Assembly: GCA_035549075.1 (NCBI GenBank)
Contig: DASZRT010000042.1
Location: forward strand, 15,264 to 79,263
Direction of reading: 5' to 3'
DNA length: 64,000 nucleotides
DNA from: DASZFV01 sp035549075
GTDB lineage: Bacteria > Myxococcota_A > Polyangia > Fen-1088
Shown here: positions 25,833-34,125 of the stretch, piece after piece
How the letters are laid out: each line of letters begins with the position of its first letter
Position numbering within the stretch: the stretch's first letter is position 1
The notes under the pieces: model-generated
Told to the model about the DNA's origin: nothing
Seen by the model: only the letters and a program-made list of their open reading frames with translations
Databases searched by the model: none
Position numbers and translations under genes: made by a program

Positions 25833-26474
25833 ATGACTGTTCTCAAGATATTGGCGGACGGGTTCCACGAAGGCGGATGGGGCATGTGGCCCATCCTCTT
25901 CCTGCTGATGATCACGATCTCGATCCTGATCGAGCGCGCGGTCTACCTCCGCCGCTCGGTGATCGACAAGGAGAAGCTGGTGGCTCTCCTTCGCTCGCAG
26001 ATCTCGGCCGGCAACATCCAGGGCGCGATCAAGGTCTGTTCGGGCAACTCGACGCCGCTCACGCGCATCGTCCAGGCCGGCCTCATGCGCGCCAACCGCA
26101 GCGACGAGGAGATCGACTCGGCCATGGAGGAGGCTGGCCTCCGCGAGCTTCCGGCGCTCGAGAAGCGCACGGGCTACCTCGCGATGCTCGGCAACCTGGC
26201 GACGCTCGCCGGCCTGCTCGGCACGATCACGGGCCTCATCAAGTCGTTCGCCGGCGTCGCCGGCGTCGATCCGTCGCAGAAGGCGACGCTGCTCTCGAAG
26301 GGCATCTCCGAGGCCATGAACTGCACGGCCTTCGGCCTCTTCACGGGCATCCTCGGCCTCGCGTCGTTCGCGTACCTGAACGGCAAGACGCAGAACGCGC
26401 TCGACGACATCGCCGAGGTCAAGAAGAACGTCTCGAACCTTTTGTTCCAGGCCAAGGCCGCGCTTCGCGGCTGA
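25833..26474 (+). CDS. MotA/TolQ/ExbB-type proton channel subunit (first copy)
   Basis: A 213-residue inner-membrane protein of the ExbB/TolQ/MotA family. Three transmembrane helices are seen: MWPILFLLMITISILIERAVY near residues 18-38, then NLATLAGLLGTITGLIKSFAG and ISEAMNCTAFGLFTGILGLASFAYL. These match the ExbB helix pattern, with LGLLGTVxG-type text in helix 2. It forms pentamers around an ExbD dimer and uses proton flow to drive work in the envelope. RBS AAGGAGGAG, 5 bases from ATG. The next gene is a close paralogue; a terminator closes the four-gene unit. Confidence 0.9.
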   Translation: MTVLKILADGFHEGGWGMWPILFLLMITISILIERAVYLRRSVIDKEKLVALLRSQISAGNIQGAIKVCSGNSTPLTRIVQAGLMRANRSDEEIDSAMEEAGLRELPALEKRTGYLAMLGNLATLAGLLGTITGLIKSFAGVAGVDPSQKATLLSKGISEAMNCTAFGLFTGILGLASFAYLNGKTQNALDDIAEVKKNVSNLLFQAKAALRG

Positions 26475-26525
26475 CCTGAACGTAAAAATTTTCCACGACT
26501 CGAACGGATACAAGGAGAAACGACG

Positions 26526-27158
26526 ATGATCATCACCGAGGCGTTCGCGAAGGGTGGCTGGGGCATGTGGCCGATCCTTCTGCTCTTCATCATCACCGTT
26601 TGGATTTCGATCGACCGTTTCATGTACGTCAGCAAGTCGAAGGTCGACGTCGAGAAGCTGATGTCGCTGCTCAAGTCGCAGATCGTTTCGGGCAACATCC
26701 AGGGCGCCGTGAACACGTGTCAGGCCAGCCCCGCGCCGGTGACGAAGATCATCGCGGCCGGCCTCCGCAAGGCGGGCGGCAGCGAGCACGACGTGCAGCA
26801 GGCCATGGACGAGGAAGCGCTCCGCGAGCTGCCGCGCCTCGAGAAGAAGACGGGCTACCTCGCGATGCTCGGTAACCTCGCGACGCTCGCCGGCCTGCTC
26901 GGCACGATCACGGGCCTCATCAAGTCGTTCGCCGGCGTCGCCGGCGTCGACCCCTCGATGAAGGCGACGATGCTCTCGCAGGGTATCTCGGAGGCCATGC
27001 ACTGCACGGCGTTCGGCCTCGGCACCGGCATCCTCGGCCTCGCGACCTACGCGATCCTCAACGGCCAGACGCAGGGCGTGCTCGACGGCATCAACCAGGG
27101 CACGGTCGAGACGCTCAACCTGGTCGTCGCCGGTCGCGGTGGCGAGCAGCAGTACTAA
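26526..27158 (+). CDS. MotA/TolQ/ExbB-type proton channel subunit (second copy)
   Basis: A 210-residue paralogue of the preceding gene: the first helix is MWPILLLFIITVWISIDRFMY and helix 2 repeats NLATLAGLLGTITGLIKSF nearly identically. The cytoplasmic loop differs, so the copies are diverged, not a recent duplication at DNA level. RBS AAGGAGAA in front of ATG. Two channel subunits in one operon could form a mixed ring or two distinct motors. In Myxococcus the AglRQS gliding motor is a related TolQR-type machine, but the present genes cannot be assigned to it from sequence alone. Confidence 0.9.
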   Translation: MIITEAFAKGGWGMWPILLLFIITVWISIDRFMYVSKSKVDVEKLMSLLKSQIVSGNIQGAVNTCQASPAPVTKIIAAGLRKAGGSEHDVQQAMDEEALRELPRLEKKTGYLAMLGNLATLAGLLGTITGLIKSFAGVAGVDPSMKATMLSQGISEAMHCTAFGLGTGILGLATYAILNGQTQGVLDGINQGTVETLNLVVAGRGGEQQY

Positions 27159-27191
27159 CGACTCGCTCGTCTCCCTTTCGGAGGTTCATCC

Positions 27192-27665
27192 ATGGGCGTA
27201 GCCGTTGAATCCGGTGGCAAAGCGGGCAAGAAGTCCGTCAATGCCGACCTCAACCTCGTTCCGTACATCGATCTTCTGACGTGCATGGTGGCGTTCCTGC
27301 TCATCACGGCCGTCTGGTCCCAGCTGGCGCGCCTCGAGGCGCACCAAAAGGGGCAAGGCCAAGCCGGTGAAGAGACGCCGCCCGAGAAGATCGTGAAGCT
27401 CGTCGTCGTCGTGAACGGCGAAGGCTTCAACCTCGTCGCCGATCAGGATCAGCAGCCGATCCCGAAGAAGGGCGACATCTACGACTTCGAGAAGCTCGCG
27501 GGCGAGCTCAAGAAGTTCAAGGACGCGCACCCGGACAAGACCGACCTCCAGGTCGCGTCCGAGGACACGATCAAGTTCGAGACGTTGGTGAAGACGATGG
27601 ACACCGCGCTCACGGCGCGCTTCCCCGACATCTCGCTCATCGACGCCGGCGGCGCAGGAATATAA
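27192..27665 (+). CDS. ExbD/TolR-type subunit (first copy)
   Basis: A 157-residue protein. A short cytoplasmic N-terminus and one transmembrane helix, NLVPYIDLLTCMVAFLLI, contain the proton-accepting aspartate D27, equivalent to D25 of ExbD. The periplasmic part (about residues 45-157) is Lys- and Glu-rich with the globular TolR-like end (DTALTARFPDISLIDAG). GGAGG lies just before ATG. It should dimerise and plug the ExbB ring. Two bases separate it from the second ExbD. Confidence 0.9.
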   Translation: MGVAVESGGKAGKKSVNADLNLVPYIDLLTCMVAFLLITAVWSQLARLEAHQKGQGQAGEETPPEKIVKLVVVVNGEGFNLVADQDQQPIPKKGDIYDFEKLAGELKKFKDAHPDKTDLQVASEDTIKFETLVKTMDTALTARFPDISLIDAGGAGI

Positions 27666-27667
27666 CG

Positions 27668-28228
27668 ATGGCCATTCACGCACCTCACGCGCACCTCTAC
27701 GACTCGGTCACGCTCGAGACGGCGAAAGCCAAGCTCAGCCACGCCGGCCGCAAGAGCCTGTACGCGCCGCTCAACCTCGTCGCGTACATCGACATGATGA
27801 CGATGCTCGTCATCTTCCTGCTGATGAGCTTCTCTGCGACGGGCGAGATCCTGTTCGTTCAGAAGAACATCGTCCTGCCCGACGCCCAGAACTGGACCGA
27901 CCTCGAGCGCGCGCCCGTCATCGGCGTGAGCAAAGACGTCGTCACGCTGGACGGCTCGCAGGTCGCGACGGCCGACGATCTCATGAAGGACTCGGCGACG
28001 GGCGACTTCAAGATCCCGGAGCTTCACGACAAGCTCGTCACGCTCAAGAACAACTACAAGCTCCTCCACTCGAACGAGGAGTTCCCGGGGATCGCGATCG
28101 TTCAGTCGGACAAGAACGTCGAGTTCAAGATGCTCAAAAAGATCATGTACTCGATCGCCGTCGCCGGTTACCAGAACGTGAACTTCGCCGTCCAGCCGAA
28201 GGCCAAGGGCGGCAGCGCGGCTCCGTAA
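27668..28228 (+). CDS. ExbD/TolR-type subunit (second copy)
   Basis: A 186-residue ExbD/TolR homologue: the transmembrane helix NLVAYIDMMTMLVIFLLMS carries the aspartate D42, and the periplasmic domain ends in MYSIAVAGYQNVNFAVQPK, typical of ExbD. Its N-terminus is longer than in the first copy. It is translationally near-coupled to that gene (two bases). Together the operon encodes two channel and two stator-peg proteins, enough for a hetero-assembled motor. Confidence 0.9.
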   Translation: MAIHAPHAHLYDSVTLETAKAKLSHAGRKSLYAPLNLVAYIDMMTMLVIFLLMSFSATGEILFVQKNIVLPDAQNWTDLERAPVIGVSKDVVTLDGSQVATADDLMKDSATGDFKIPELHDKLVTLKNNYKLLHSNEEFPGIAIVQSDKNVEFKMLKKIMYSIAVAGYQNVNFAVQPKAKGGSAAP

Positions 28229-28260
28229 CAATAGTCGCGGAAGCGAATCAGTTCGAAAGG

Positions 28261-28299
28261 AACGGCCGGCGTCAAATGATGTCCGGCCGTTTCGTTTTT
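28261..28299 (+). terminator. Rho-independent terminator of the exbB/exbD operon
   Basis: AACGGCCGG (28261-28269) pairs exactly with CCGGCCGTT (28283-28291) across a 13-base loop, followed by TCGTTTTT. Nine-pair GC-rich stem plus T-run makes a strong terminator just before the next lipoprotein gene. Confidence 0.85.
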
Positions 28300-28326
28300 C
28301 GTCGTCGTCGTAGCGGAGGAGGCTCC

Positions 28327-29994
28327 ATGCGTATTCGTTTGCTCGCTTTGCCGGTCGTGGTCGCGCTTTCGGTTGGTGGCGTCGCGTGTCAGGGCGATCC
28401 CAACGATCCCATGACGTGGGCGAAGCAGCTCAAGGACCTGCGCACGCAGAAAGAGGCGCTCGACCACCTCGCCAACATGGACGTCGAGAAGGCGCGCGCC
28501 GCCGTGCCGTCGCTCATCGATCTGTACAAAGAGACGAAGCGGCCCGAGCACCTCGAGGCCCTCGCGCGCTACCAGGACCCTTCGACGAAGCAGCTCTTCA
28601 TCGACGCGCTCGACTTCAGCGACGACGACTTCGACCGGGCGACGATCGCCGCGGGCGTGCTGGCCGACATGAAGGCGACCGACGCCGTCGACCCGCTCAT
28701 GAAGGCCGTCGAGCACACGCTGCCGATCAAGTCGCGCGCCAACAGCGCGCGCATCGCGGCGCTGCGCGCGCTCGTACGCATCGGCGACAAGCGCGCCGTG
28801 CCGACGCTCATGAAGATCCTCACGACGAGCGCCGACGAGCAGGACTTCCTGCTCAACCAGAAGGCGGCGCTGGGCCTCGCGGAGCTCAGCGACCCGCAGG
28901 CGATCCCGGCGCTCGTCAAAGGCATGTTCATGACGGGCCGCGGGACCGGCATCTTCCAGGAGTGCCGCCTCGCGCTCGTGCGCATCGGCGCGCTGGCGAT
29001 CGACCCGATGATTCAGCTGCTCGAGGGCAAGAACGCCGACGTCAACGAGATGGCGGCGAAGCTGAAGTTCGACGAGTACACGCCCGGCGTCGTCCCGCAC
29101 AAGGCGGCCATCATCCTCGGCGACCTGCGCGCGCGCGCCGCCGTGCCCGCGCTCATCGCGCGCCTGCACGTCAAGGCCAAGGGCGACGAGCACCGCTCGG
29201 CGCTCATCGCGCTCGGCTACATCGGCGTGCCCGCGGGCGTCGATGCGATCCTGGCCGTGCTGAAAGACACGAAGGCCGACGCCACCGAGCGCGCCTCGGC
29301 CGCGGACGCGCTGTATTTGTCGGGTGACCGCCGCGCGATCCCGGCGCTGTTCGAGATCGCGAAGACGGGCTACGTCACCGTCGACGGCCAGAAGGCGTCC
29401 GACCTGCGTGGCAGCGCCGCCATCGCGCTGGCGCGCATCGCCGGCAAAGAGAGCGTCCCCGCGTTCAAGGCGATGGTCGAGAAGGAAGAAGAAGCGCAGG
29501 GCATCTTCGGCCTCGCGCTCGACCGCATGCTGGTCGCCGAGGAGTGCGACCAGGACGTCGCCTGCTACGGCAAGAAGCTGAACGACCCCAGCTGGTCACG
29601 CGCCGAGAAGGCCGCGTTCGCGATCGCGTTCTCGGGCGACTCGAAGCAGGGCATCCCGCTGCTGCTCGGCGCGATGAAGCCCATCACGACGATGCAGCCC
29701 GAGCGCTACCCCGTGCACCAGGCGATCCTCTTCGCCCTCGCCCGCCTCGGCGACAAGAGCTGCACGGCGTGCTTCGACAAGCTCGACAAGCAGATCGAGC
29801 GCGACGAGAAGGCCGTCCGCATCCCGGGCGCGCGCGACCTGCTCGGCGAGACGCGCGTGACGGAGGCGATCATCCAAAACAACCCGCCGGGCGGCGCGCC
29901 GCCGCCCGCCGCCGCGCCCGTCGTGGCCGAAGCGCCCGAGAAGCCCGCCAAGGCCGCGAAGGCGAAGCCCGCGAAGGGCAAGAAGCACAAGTAG
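28327..29994 (+). CDS. HEAT-repeat lipoprotein
   Basis: A 555-residue protein with a lipoprotein signal (lipobox GGVAC, C21). From about residue 40 to 520 it consists of HEAT/PBS-lyase-type helical repeats: ALDHLANMDVEKARAAVPSLI, RAVPTLMKILTT, DPQAIPALVKGM, LRARAAVPALIARL, DRRAIPALFEIA. The Ala/Pro/Lys-rich tail (about residues 530-555) is low complexity. Such solenoids bind other proteins. GGAGGAGG lies upstream of ATG. The terminator just upstream suggests it is transcribed from its own promoter, although its position after the ExbB/ExbD genes suggests a functional link. Confidence 0.85.
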   Translation: MRIRLLALPVVVALSVGGVACQGDPNDPMTWAKQLKDLRTQKEALDHLANMDVEKARAAVPSLIDLYKETKRPEHLEALARYQDPSTKQLFIDALDFSDDDFDRATIAAGVLADMKATDAVDPLMKAVEHTLPIKSRANSARIAALRALVRIGDKRAVPTLMKILTTSADEQDFLLNQKAALGLAELSDPQAIPALVKGMFMTGRGTGIFQECRLALVRIGALAIDPMIQLLEGKNADVNEMAAKLKFDEYTPGVVPHKAAIILGDLRARAAVPALIARLHVKAKGDEHRSALIALGYIGVPAGVDAILAVLKDTKADATERASAADALYLSGDRRAIPALFEIAKTGYVTVDGQKASDLRGSAAIALARIAGKESVPAFKAMVEKEEEAQGIFGLALDRMLVAEECDQDVACYGKKLNDPSWSRAEKAAFAIAFSGDSKQGIPLLLGAMKPITTMQPERYPVHQAILFALARLGDKSCTACFDKLDKQIERDEKAVRIPGARDLLGETRVTEAIIQNNPPGGAPPPAAAPVVAEAPEKPAKAAKAKPAKGKKHK

Positions 29995-30002
29995 TGCGGC
30001 GG

Positions 30003-30356
30003 CTACTTCACATGCTCAGCCACGATCGTCGTCGTGATCCCGCCGCGCACCATGAACTCGGCCTCGACGCGCACGCGCCGCGGCTTCGTGGCGGCGACGA
30101 GGTCGTCGAGGATCTTGTTGGTGACCGCCTCGTGGAACGCGCCCTCGTCGCGGTAGGACCACAAGTACAGCTTCCACGACTTGAGCTCGACGCACAGGGC
30201 ATCGGCGACGTACTCGACCCGGATGGTCGCGAAGTCGGGTTGCCCGGTCTTGGGGCACAGGCACGTGAACTCGGGGCAGTCGAAGCGGATCAGGTAGTCC
30301 CGGTCGGGCTTCGGGTTGGGGAAGGTCTCGAGCGTTTTCGTCGGCTTCGTGGTCAT
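30003..30356 (-). CDS. queF: NADPH-dependent 7-cyano-7-deazaguanine reductase QueF (short form)
   Basis: Reduces the nitrile of preQ0 to the amine preQ1 in queuosine synthesis. The 117-residue protein has the short single-domain form: the nucleophilic cysteine is C34 in CLCPKTGQPDF, with the nearby aspartate D41, and the substrate-binding ELKSWKLYLWSYRDEGAFHE follows. The other QueF cysteine positions are consistent. ATG at 30354-30356. Convergent with the HEAT lipoprotein gene, nine bases apart. It stands alone, without other queuosine genes in the window. Confidence 0.93.
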   Translation of the reverse strand: MTTKPTKTLETFPNPKPDRDYLIRFDCPEFTCLCPKTGQPDFATIRVEYVADALCVELKSWKLYLWSYRDEGAFHEAVTNKILDDLVAATKPRRVRVEAEFMVRGGITTTIVAEHVK

Positions 30357-30419
30357 GATTCGGACGTTCAGTTTGACAGGCCGGACGCGGCGACGATAGC
30401 CTCTCGCTCCGACGGTCGG

Positions 30420-31157
30420 ATGATGGCGCTCTCGTCGACGTTCTCGGCCTCTTCGCGCCCCGTCCTGCGTGGCCTCGTCGCGCTCTCGGTGGCCGCGGCC
30501 CTCGCCGCGCTGCCGTTCACGCACGCGCGCGGCGCCGCGTCCGGCAACACCGTCAAAGGCACCGTGAAGCTGCCCGAGGGCTCGCGCAGCACGCGCCTCT
30601 ACGCGGGCTACTGGCGCCTCGAGAACGGCAACGTCCCCGTGTCGACCGCGGGCGGCGTCAAGGCCGAGACCGTCGTCGTCCTCGACAAGGTCTCTGGCGC
30701 GCACGCCCCGCCCGCGCGCACCGTCACCGTCGAGATCGGCGGCCTCGACGCGCACCCGCGCCTCGTGATCGTCGGCCCCGGCTCGGTCGTCGAGATCAAG
30801 AACACCGGCAAGATGACCCACGAGCTGTCGACGCCCGACGACACGGCCGTCATGCCGATCGAGCGCCTCGCGCCCGGCTCGGCCCGCCACGTGAAGTTCG
30901 AGCGCACGGGCGGCTACGTCATCCGCGACGCCGAGTACCCGCACATCATGATCTCGGTGCTCGTCGTCGACTCGCCGTACTACTCGACGCTCGACGAGCG
31001 CGGCGCCTTCTCCGTCGCGGGCGTCCCCGACGGCCACGCGACGTTGCGCGTGTGGACGCGCGGCGCCTGGGCCGCCGAACAAGACATCGACGCCACCAAA
31101 AAAGAAGACCTGACCATCAAGGTCGCCGCGCCCAACGAAAAGGACGCGGCGGAGTAA
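30420..31157 (+). CDS. Exported cupredoxin/carboxypeptidase-regulatory-like protein
   Basis: A 245-residue protein with a signal peptide (about residues 1-42, Ala-rich). A beta-rich part follows: RLVIVGPGSVVEIKNTGKMTHEL resembles the edge of a cupredoxin fold, but no full Cys-His-Met copper site is apparent. A C-terminal module (LDERGAFSVAGVPDGHATLRVWT) is like a carboxypeptidase-regulatory domain. The two domains together are often found in exported myxobacterial proteins of unknown function. ATG 30420 is followed directly by a second ATG 30423. Divergent from queF. The next gene follows after 18 bases. Confidence 0.7.
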   Translation: MMALSSTFSASSRPVLRGLVALSVAAALAALPFTHARGAASGNTVKGTVKLPEGSRSTRLYAGYWRLENGNVPVSTAGGVKAETVVVLDKVSGAHAPPARTVTVEIGGLDAHPRLVIVGPGSVVEIKNTGKMTHELSTPDDTAVMPIERLAPGSARHVKFERTGGYVIRDAEYPHIMISVLVVDSPYYSTLDERGAFSVAGVPDGHATLRVWTRGAWAAEQDIDATKKEDLTIKVAAPNEKDAAE

Positions 31158-31175
31158 AGGAACGGGCCGCGCCGC

Positions 31176-32948
31176 ATGTTCCTCTCGAAGATCTGGTTCA
31201 TCCTCATCGCGCTCGTCGCCGGCATCGCCGTCACGTTCGCGCTCATCGCCCCTCGCCCCGCCGTGCAAAAGCTCGGCGTGCTCGAGGGCCAACGTCTCGA
31301 CCGCGCGCAATACGCGGCCGAGCAAATGTTCAAGGTCGACGCCCACAAGTGGATCGACCGCGTGTCGAAGCTGGGCCGCGACGCCATCGTCGCCGAGTCG
31401 CTCGACAACGCCTCGCGCGGCGCCGGCGAGTGGGGCGTGCTGCACAAGACGCTGCAGGACCGCTTCCGCGCGCTGATCCCCGACCTCGAGACCAGCGGCA
31501 TCGACACGTTGGTCGCGATGGAGGGCAAAGGCCGCGTCGTCGCGCGCGTCGGCACCAACGAAGCCGAGTACGGCGACTACATCGGCGGCGCCGAGGTCAT
31601 CGCCGATGCGTTGCGCGGCTATTTGTCGGACGACGTGTGGGGCAACGGCGGCAAGCTCGTGCGCGTCGCCGCCGCGCCCGTGCTGTCGAAGAACCGCGAC
31701 CGCATCGTGGGCGCCATTTACGTCGGCGCCGAGACCGGCGACAACCTCGTCGAGCGCCTCAAGAAGAACCTCGACGTCGACGTCGCCCTCTTGCTGCGCG
31801 GCAAAGTCATCGCGTCCACGCGCGACGCCAATGGCCTCGCCGCGCTGCCCGACCTCGTCGAGAAGCACGTCAAAGAGATCGCCGAGGTCAAGCGCACCCC
31901 CGCGATTCCGCTGACCGTCGGCGCCGACAACTTGCTGGCCGTGGCCGCGCCCTTCCCCGGCCAGGCCGGCCAGCAGCAGGCCTATTACGTGCTGCTCGGC
32001 ATGCAGCCCGCGAAGTCCGACCTCGCGTCACTCATCGCCCACACCAGCAGCGATGATTTGAAGTGGGGCAACTTCCCGTGGGTGCCGCTGCTCATCGGCG
32101 TTGCCGTCATGATCGGCGTCGGTTTGTTCGCGCAGCGCACCGAGGTCGAGGCGCCGCTCGAGAAGATGCGCAAAGAGATGCAGCAGCTCGCGCGCGGCGA
32201 GCTCACCAAGCTGCACGACGGCGCCTTCGGCGGAAAGTTCGGCGGCCTCGCGCGCGACATCAACGCGACGCTGGAGCGCTACACCCACGCCCCCGCCGCG
32301 CCGTCAGAAATGGCCGGCAAAGACCTGAACGCGATTTTGGGCGGCAAGCCCGGCGCCGGCCCTGGTCCCGGCCCCAAAGGCAGCACGTTCGATCTCCCGA
32401 GCCATGACTCGGCCTTCGCCGGCGGCGACCCCGCCCCCGCGTTCGGCCCCCCGCCCGCGCCGGCTTTCTCACCCGCGCCGCCGCCCGCCTTCAGCCCGCC
32501 CCCACCGCCGTCCGCCTTCGCGCCGCCGCCCCCGCCCGCCGCGAAGCTCGCCGGAGGCTTCCCCCCCGCGGCACCGCGCCCCGCCGCCCCCGCGATCAAG
32601 CCCACCGCGTGGGCCCCGCCCCCGCCCACGGCGATCCCGGCCGCAGCGCTCGGCGGCGACGACGAGGATGAAGGTCCCGCCGGCGGCGAAAACGAAGCCA
32701 CCCGCATCGTCCCCTACGACGAAAACGAAGAAGAGGCCGCCCACTTCGCCCACGTCTACGACGAGTTCGTCCAGGTGAAGAAGCAGTGCGGAGAGCCCAC
32801 CGCCGGCATGACCATCGACAAGTTCCTCGTGAAGCTCCGCGACAACAAAGCCGCGCTCGTCGCCAAGCACGGCTGCAGGACCGTGCGCTTCAGCGTCTAC
32901 GTCAAAGACGGCAAAGCCGCGCTCAAGGCGACGCCCGTCCGCGAGTAG
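31176..32948 (+). CDS. Membrane protein with periplasmic sensor-like domain and conserved C-terminal domain (MXAN_5187-like)
   Basis: A 590-residue protein. One N-terminal transmembrane helix (IWFILIALVAGIAVTFAL), a periplasmic stretch (about 30-290) reminiscent of CACHE/HAMP-linked sensors, a second helix (about 307-323), then a HAMP-like KMRKEMQQLARGELTK. A Pro/Ala/Phe-rich linker (about 400-490) ends in an acidic patch. The terminal domain (residues about 520-590, FAHVYDEFVQVKKQCGEP, FLVKLRDNKAAL, GKAALKATPV) reads like the MXAN_5187 C-terminal family as I remember it. No kinase or methyl-accepting domain is present. Its last 26 bases overlap the convergent PIN gene. Confidence 0.75.
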   Translation: MFLSKIWFILIALVAGIAVTFALIAPRPAVQKLGVLEGQRLDRAQYAAEQMFKVDAHKWIDRVSKLGRDAIVAESLDNASRGAGEWGVLHKTLQDRFRALIPDLETSGIDTLVAMEGKGRVVARVGTNEAEYGDYIGGAEVIADALRGYLSDDVWGNGGKLVRVAAAPVLSKNRDRIVGAIYVGAETGDNLVERLKKNLDVDVALLLRGKVIASTRDANGLAALPDLVEKHVKEIAEVKRTPAIPLTVGADNLLAVAAPFPGQAGQQQAYYVLLGMQPAKSDLASLIAHTSSDDLKWGNFPWVPLLIGVAVMIGVGLFAQRTEVEAPLEKMRKEMQQLARGELTKLHDGAFGGKFGGLARDINATLERYTHAPAAPSEMAGKDLNAILGGKPGAGPGPGPKGSTFDLPSHDSAFAGGDPAPAFGPPPAPAFSPAPPPAFSPPPPPSAFAPPPPPAAKLAGGFPPAAPRPAAPAIKPTAWAPPPPTAIPAAALGGDDEDEGPAGGENEATRIVPYDENEEEAAHFAHVYDEFVQVKKQCGEPTAGMTIDKFLVKLRDNKAALVAKHGCRTVRFSVYVKDGKAALKATPVRE

Positions 32949-33357
32949 CGCTCGGCGGCGCGATGAGCTCGACCGTGGGGAAGTACGTCCGGTAGCGGCG
33001 CGGATCGCGGGTGAGGAGGCGGAAGTCGGCGACGGCGGCGTGAGCGCCTATGTAGAAATCCGCGAGGGGTGAGGTCCGGGCGCCGCCCCGGCGGCGGTAT
33101 CTGACGAAGGCCTTGCCGGCCAGGAACGCCGCCTCGTAAGGCAGCGGCTCACGCCGAAACAGCTCGGAGGGAATGACGCGATCGAGCTCTTCGACTCTGG
33201 CGTAGCCGACCGACACCTCGGCAAAGATGAGCGCGTTGATGGCGAGCGGCGATTCGTTCGCGGCGGCCTCGAGCGCTTCGGACGACCACGACGACCACGT
33301 CGGGTCGCCGGTCGCGACGTCGAGCAGCACGTTGCTGTCGACGAGGGTCGTCTTCAC
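32923..33357 (-). CDS. vapC: PIN-domain toxin, VapC-type ribonuclease
   Basis: A 144-residue PIN-domain protein. The acidic metal-binding residues typical of VapC appear as D7 (VDSNVLLD), the Glu in IFAEVSVGY and the C-terminal Asp in DFYIGAHAAV and LTRDPRRY. The GTG start overlaps the antitoxin stop (GTGA), the classical order antitoxin then toxin. It would cleave RNA when not held by the antitoxin. The 3' end overlaps the convergent gene by 26 bases. Confidence 0.88.
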   Translation of the reverse strand: MKTTLVDSNVLLDVATGDPTWSSWSSEALEAAANESPLAINALIFAEVSVGYARVEELDRVIPSELFRREPLPYEAAFLAGKAFVRYRRRGGARTSPLADFYIGAHAAVADFRLLTRDPRRYRTYFPTVELIAPPSATRGRASP

Positions 33358-33590
33358 CGCGACTTCCGCGTGAGCGCCAGGATCTCGTCGGTGGTCATCT
33401 TCACGTCGGCGGTGCCGCGCAGCCTCGCGACGATCGAAGCGCCGCGGCTCGTCGCGCGCTTCGGCGGGATCCGAACGAGGCGCGCGCTGTTTCCGTGAAC
33501 CTCGAACGCGACCTCGCTGTTCGGCAAGATGCCGAGCTTCTGCCGAATCTCGATCGGGATCGTCACCTGGCCCTTCGACGTCACGCGCAT
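33354..33590 (-). CDS. vapB: AbrB/SpoVT-type antitoxin (VapB-like)
   Basis: A 78-residue protein. The N-terminal swapped-hairpin DNA-binding fold is plain (MRVTSKGQVTIPIEIRQKLGI, EVAFEVHGNSARLVRI), and the C-terminal half should wrap the toxin. It begins with ATG and a good AGGAG eight bases upstream. Antitoxins of this kind repress their own operon; the dyad next to its start is a candidate operator. Confidence 0.85.
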   Translation of the reverse strand: MRVTSKGQVTIPIEIRQKLGILPNSEVAFEVHGNSARLVRIPPKRATSRGASIVARLRGTADVKMTTDEILALTRKSR

Positions 33591-33603
33591 GAGTATTACT
33601 CCT
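33591..33603 (-). promoter_or_regulatory. Ribosome site and small dyad at the vapB start
   Basis: AGTAtTACT (33592-33600) is a nine-base odd palindrome lying between the vapB ribosome site (AGGAG, complement of 33599-33603) and the ATG. Antitoxin bound here would block both transcription and translation. A CCGGT-type palindrome (ACCGGT, 33604-33609) adjoins it. Confidence 0.45.
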
Positions 33604-33675
33604 ACCGGTAAGACTAACCCGAACGAGGCGCAGGTTCCACGGGCGGCTCGTTCGCCATGTGTTGAAGGCGACACA

Positions 33676-34035
33676 TCATCGTGCGTCGACGCCACCGCCG
33701 GTTCCGGCGCCGACGAGCGTACACGTACCCGCCACGCACTGGATTCGTCCTGTGCACCCGGGAGTCGGGCGACAGTCTCCCGGCGTCGGAGACATACACA
33801 TCGGCATCCGCGCGGCGACGCTGCTCTCATACTTCGCGAGGTTGTCCTGGCGAATCGCCGTCGTTGGGCAGGGCTGGTTGCTGCAACAGCTGAGGGACCC
33901 CGAGTACACGGGCACGCAGTCGGCGACGCCGGTACACGCGCGGTCGTACTCGTCGGCGTTGATCGCGTGATCGGCGTTCGTCCCGTCGCAGGCGACCAGG
34001 AGAGCGGCGAACGGAAGGACGGCGAGCCAGCGCAT
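33676..34035 (-). CDS. Small cysteine-rich lipoprotein
   Basis: A 119-residue protein with the lipobox LVAC (C16) at the end of a hydrophobic signal. The mature part has nine or ten cysteines (ACTGVADC, CCSNQPC, MCMSP, CRPTPGC, QCVAGTC) that probably pair into disulfides, like the Cys-rich lipoproteins common in myxobacteria. A C-terminal Gly-rich tail follows. Function unknown. It lies 85 bases upstream of the antitoxin gene, on the same strand but not in its operon. Confidence 0.72.
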   Translation of the reverse strand: MRWLAVLPFAALLVACDGTNADHAINADEYDRACTGVADCVPVYSGSLSCCSNQPCPTTAIRQDNLAKYESSVAARMPMCMSPTPGDCRPTPGCTGRIQCVAGTCTLVGAGTGGGVDAR

Positions 34036-34125
34036 GCCCGAAACTTACGATGAAATGACGCGGGCCCGAACCCCCGCGATGCTCACGGCCGGCCGCGCGC
34101 GCGATCTCGTGTCAGGCTCGCGCCC

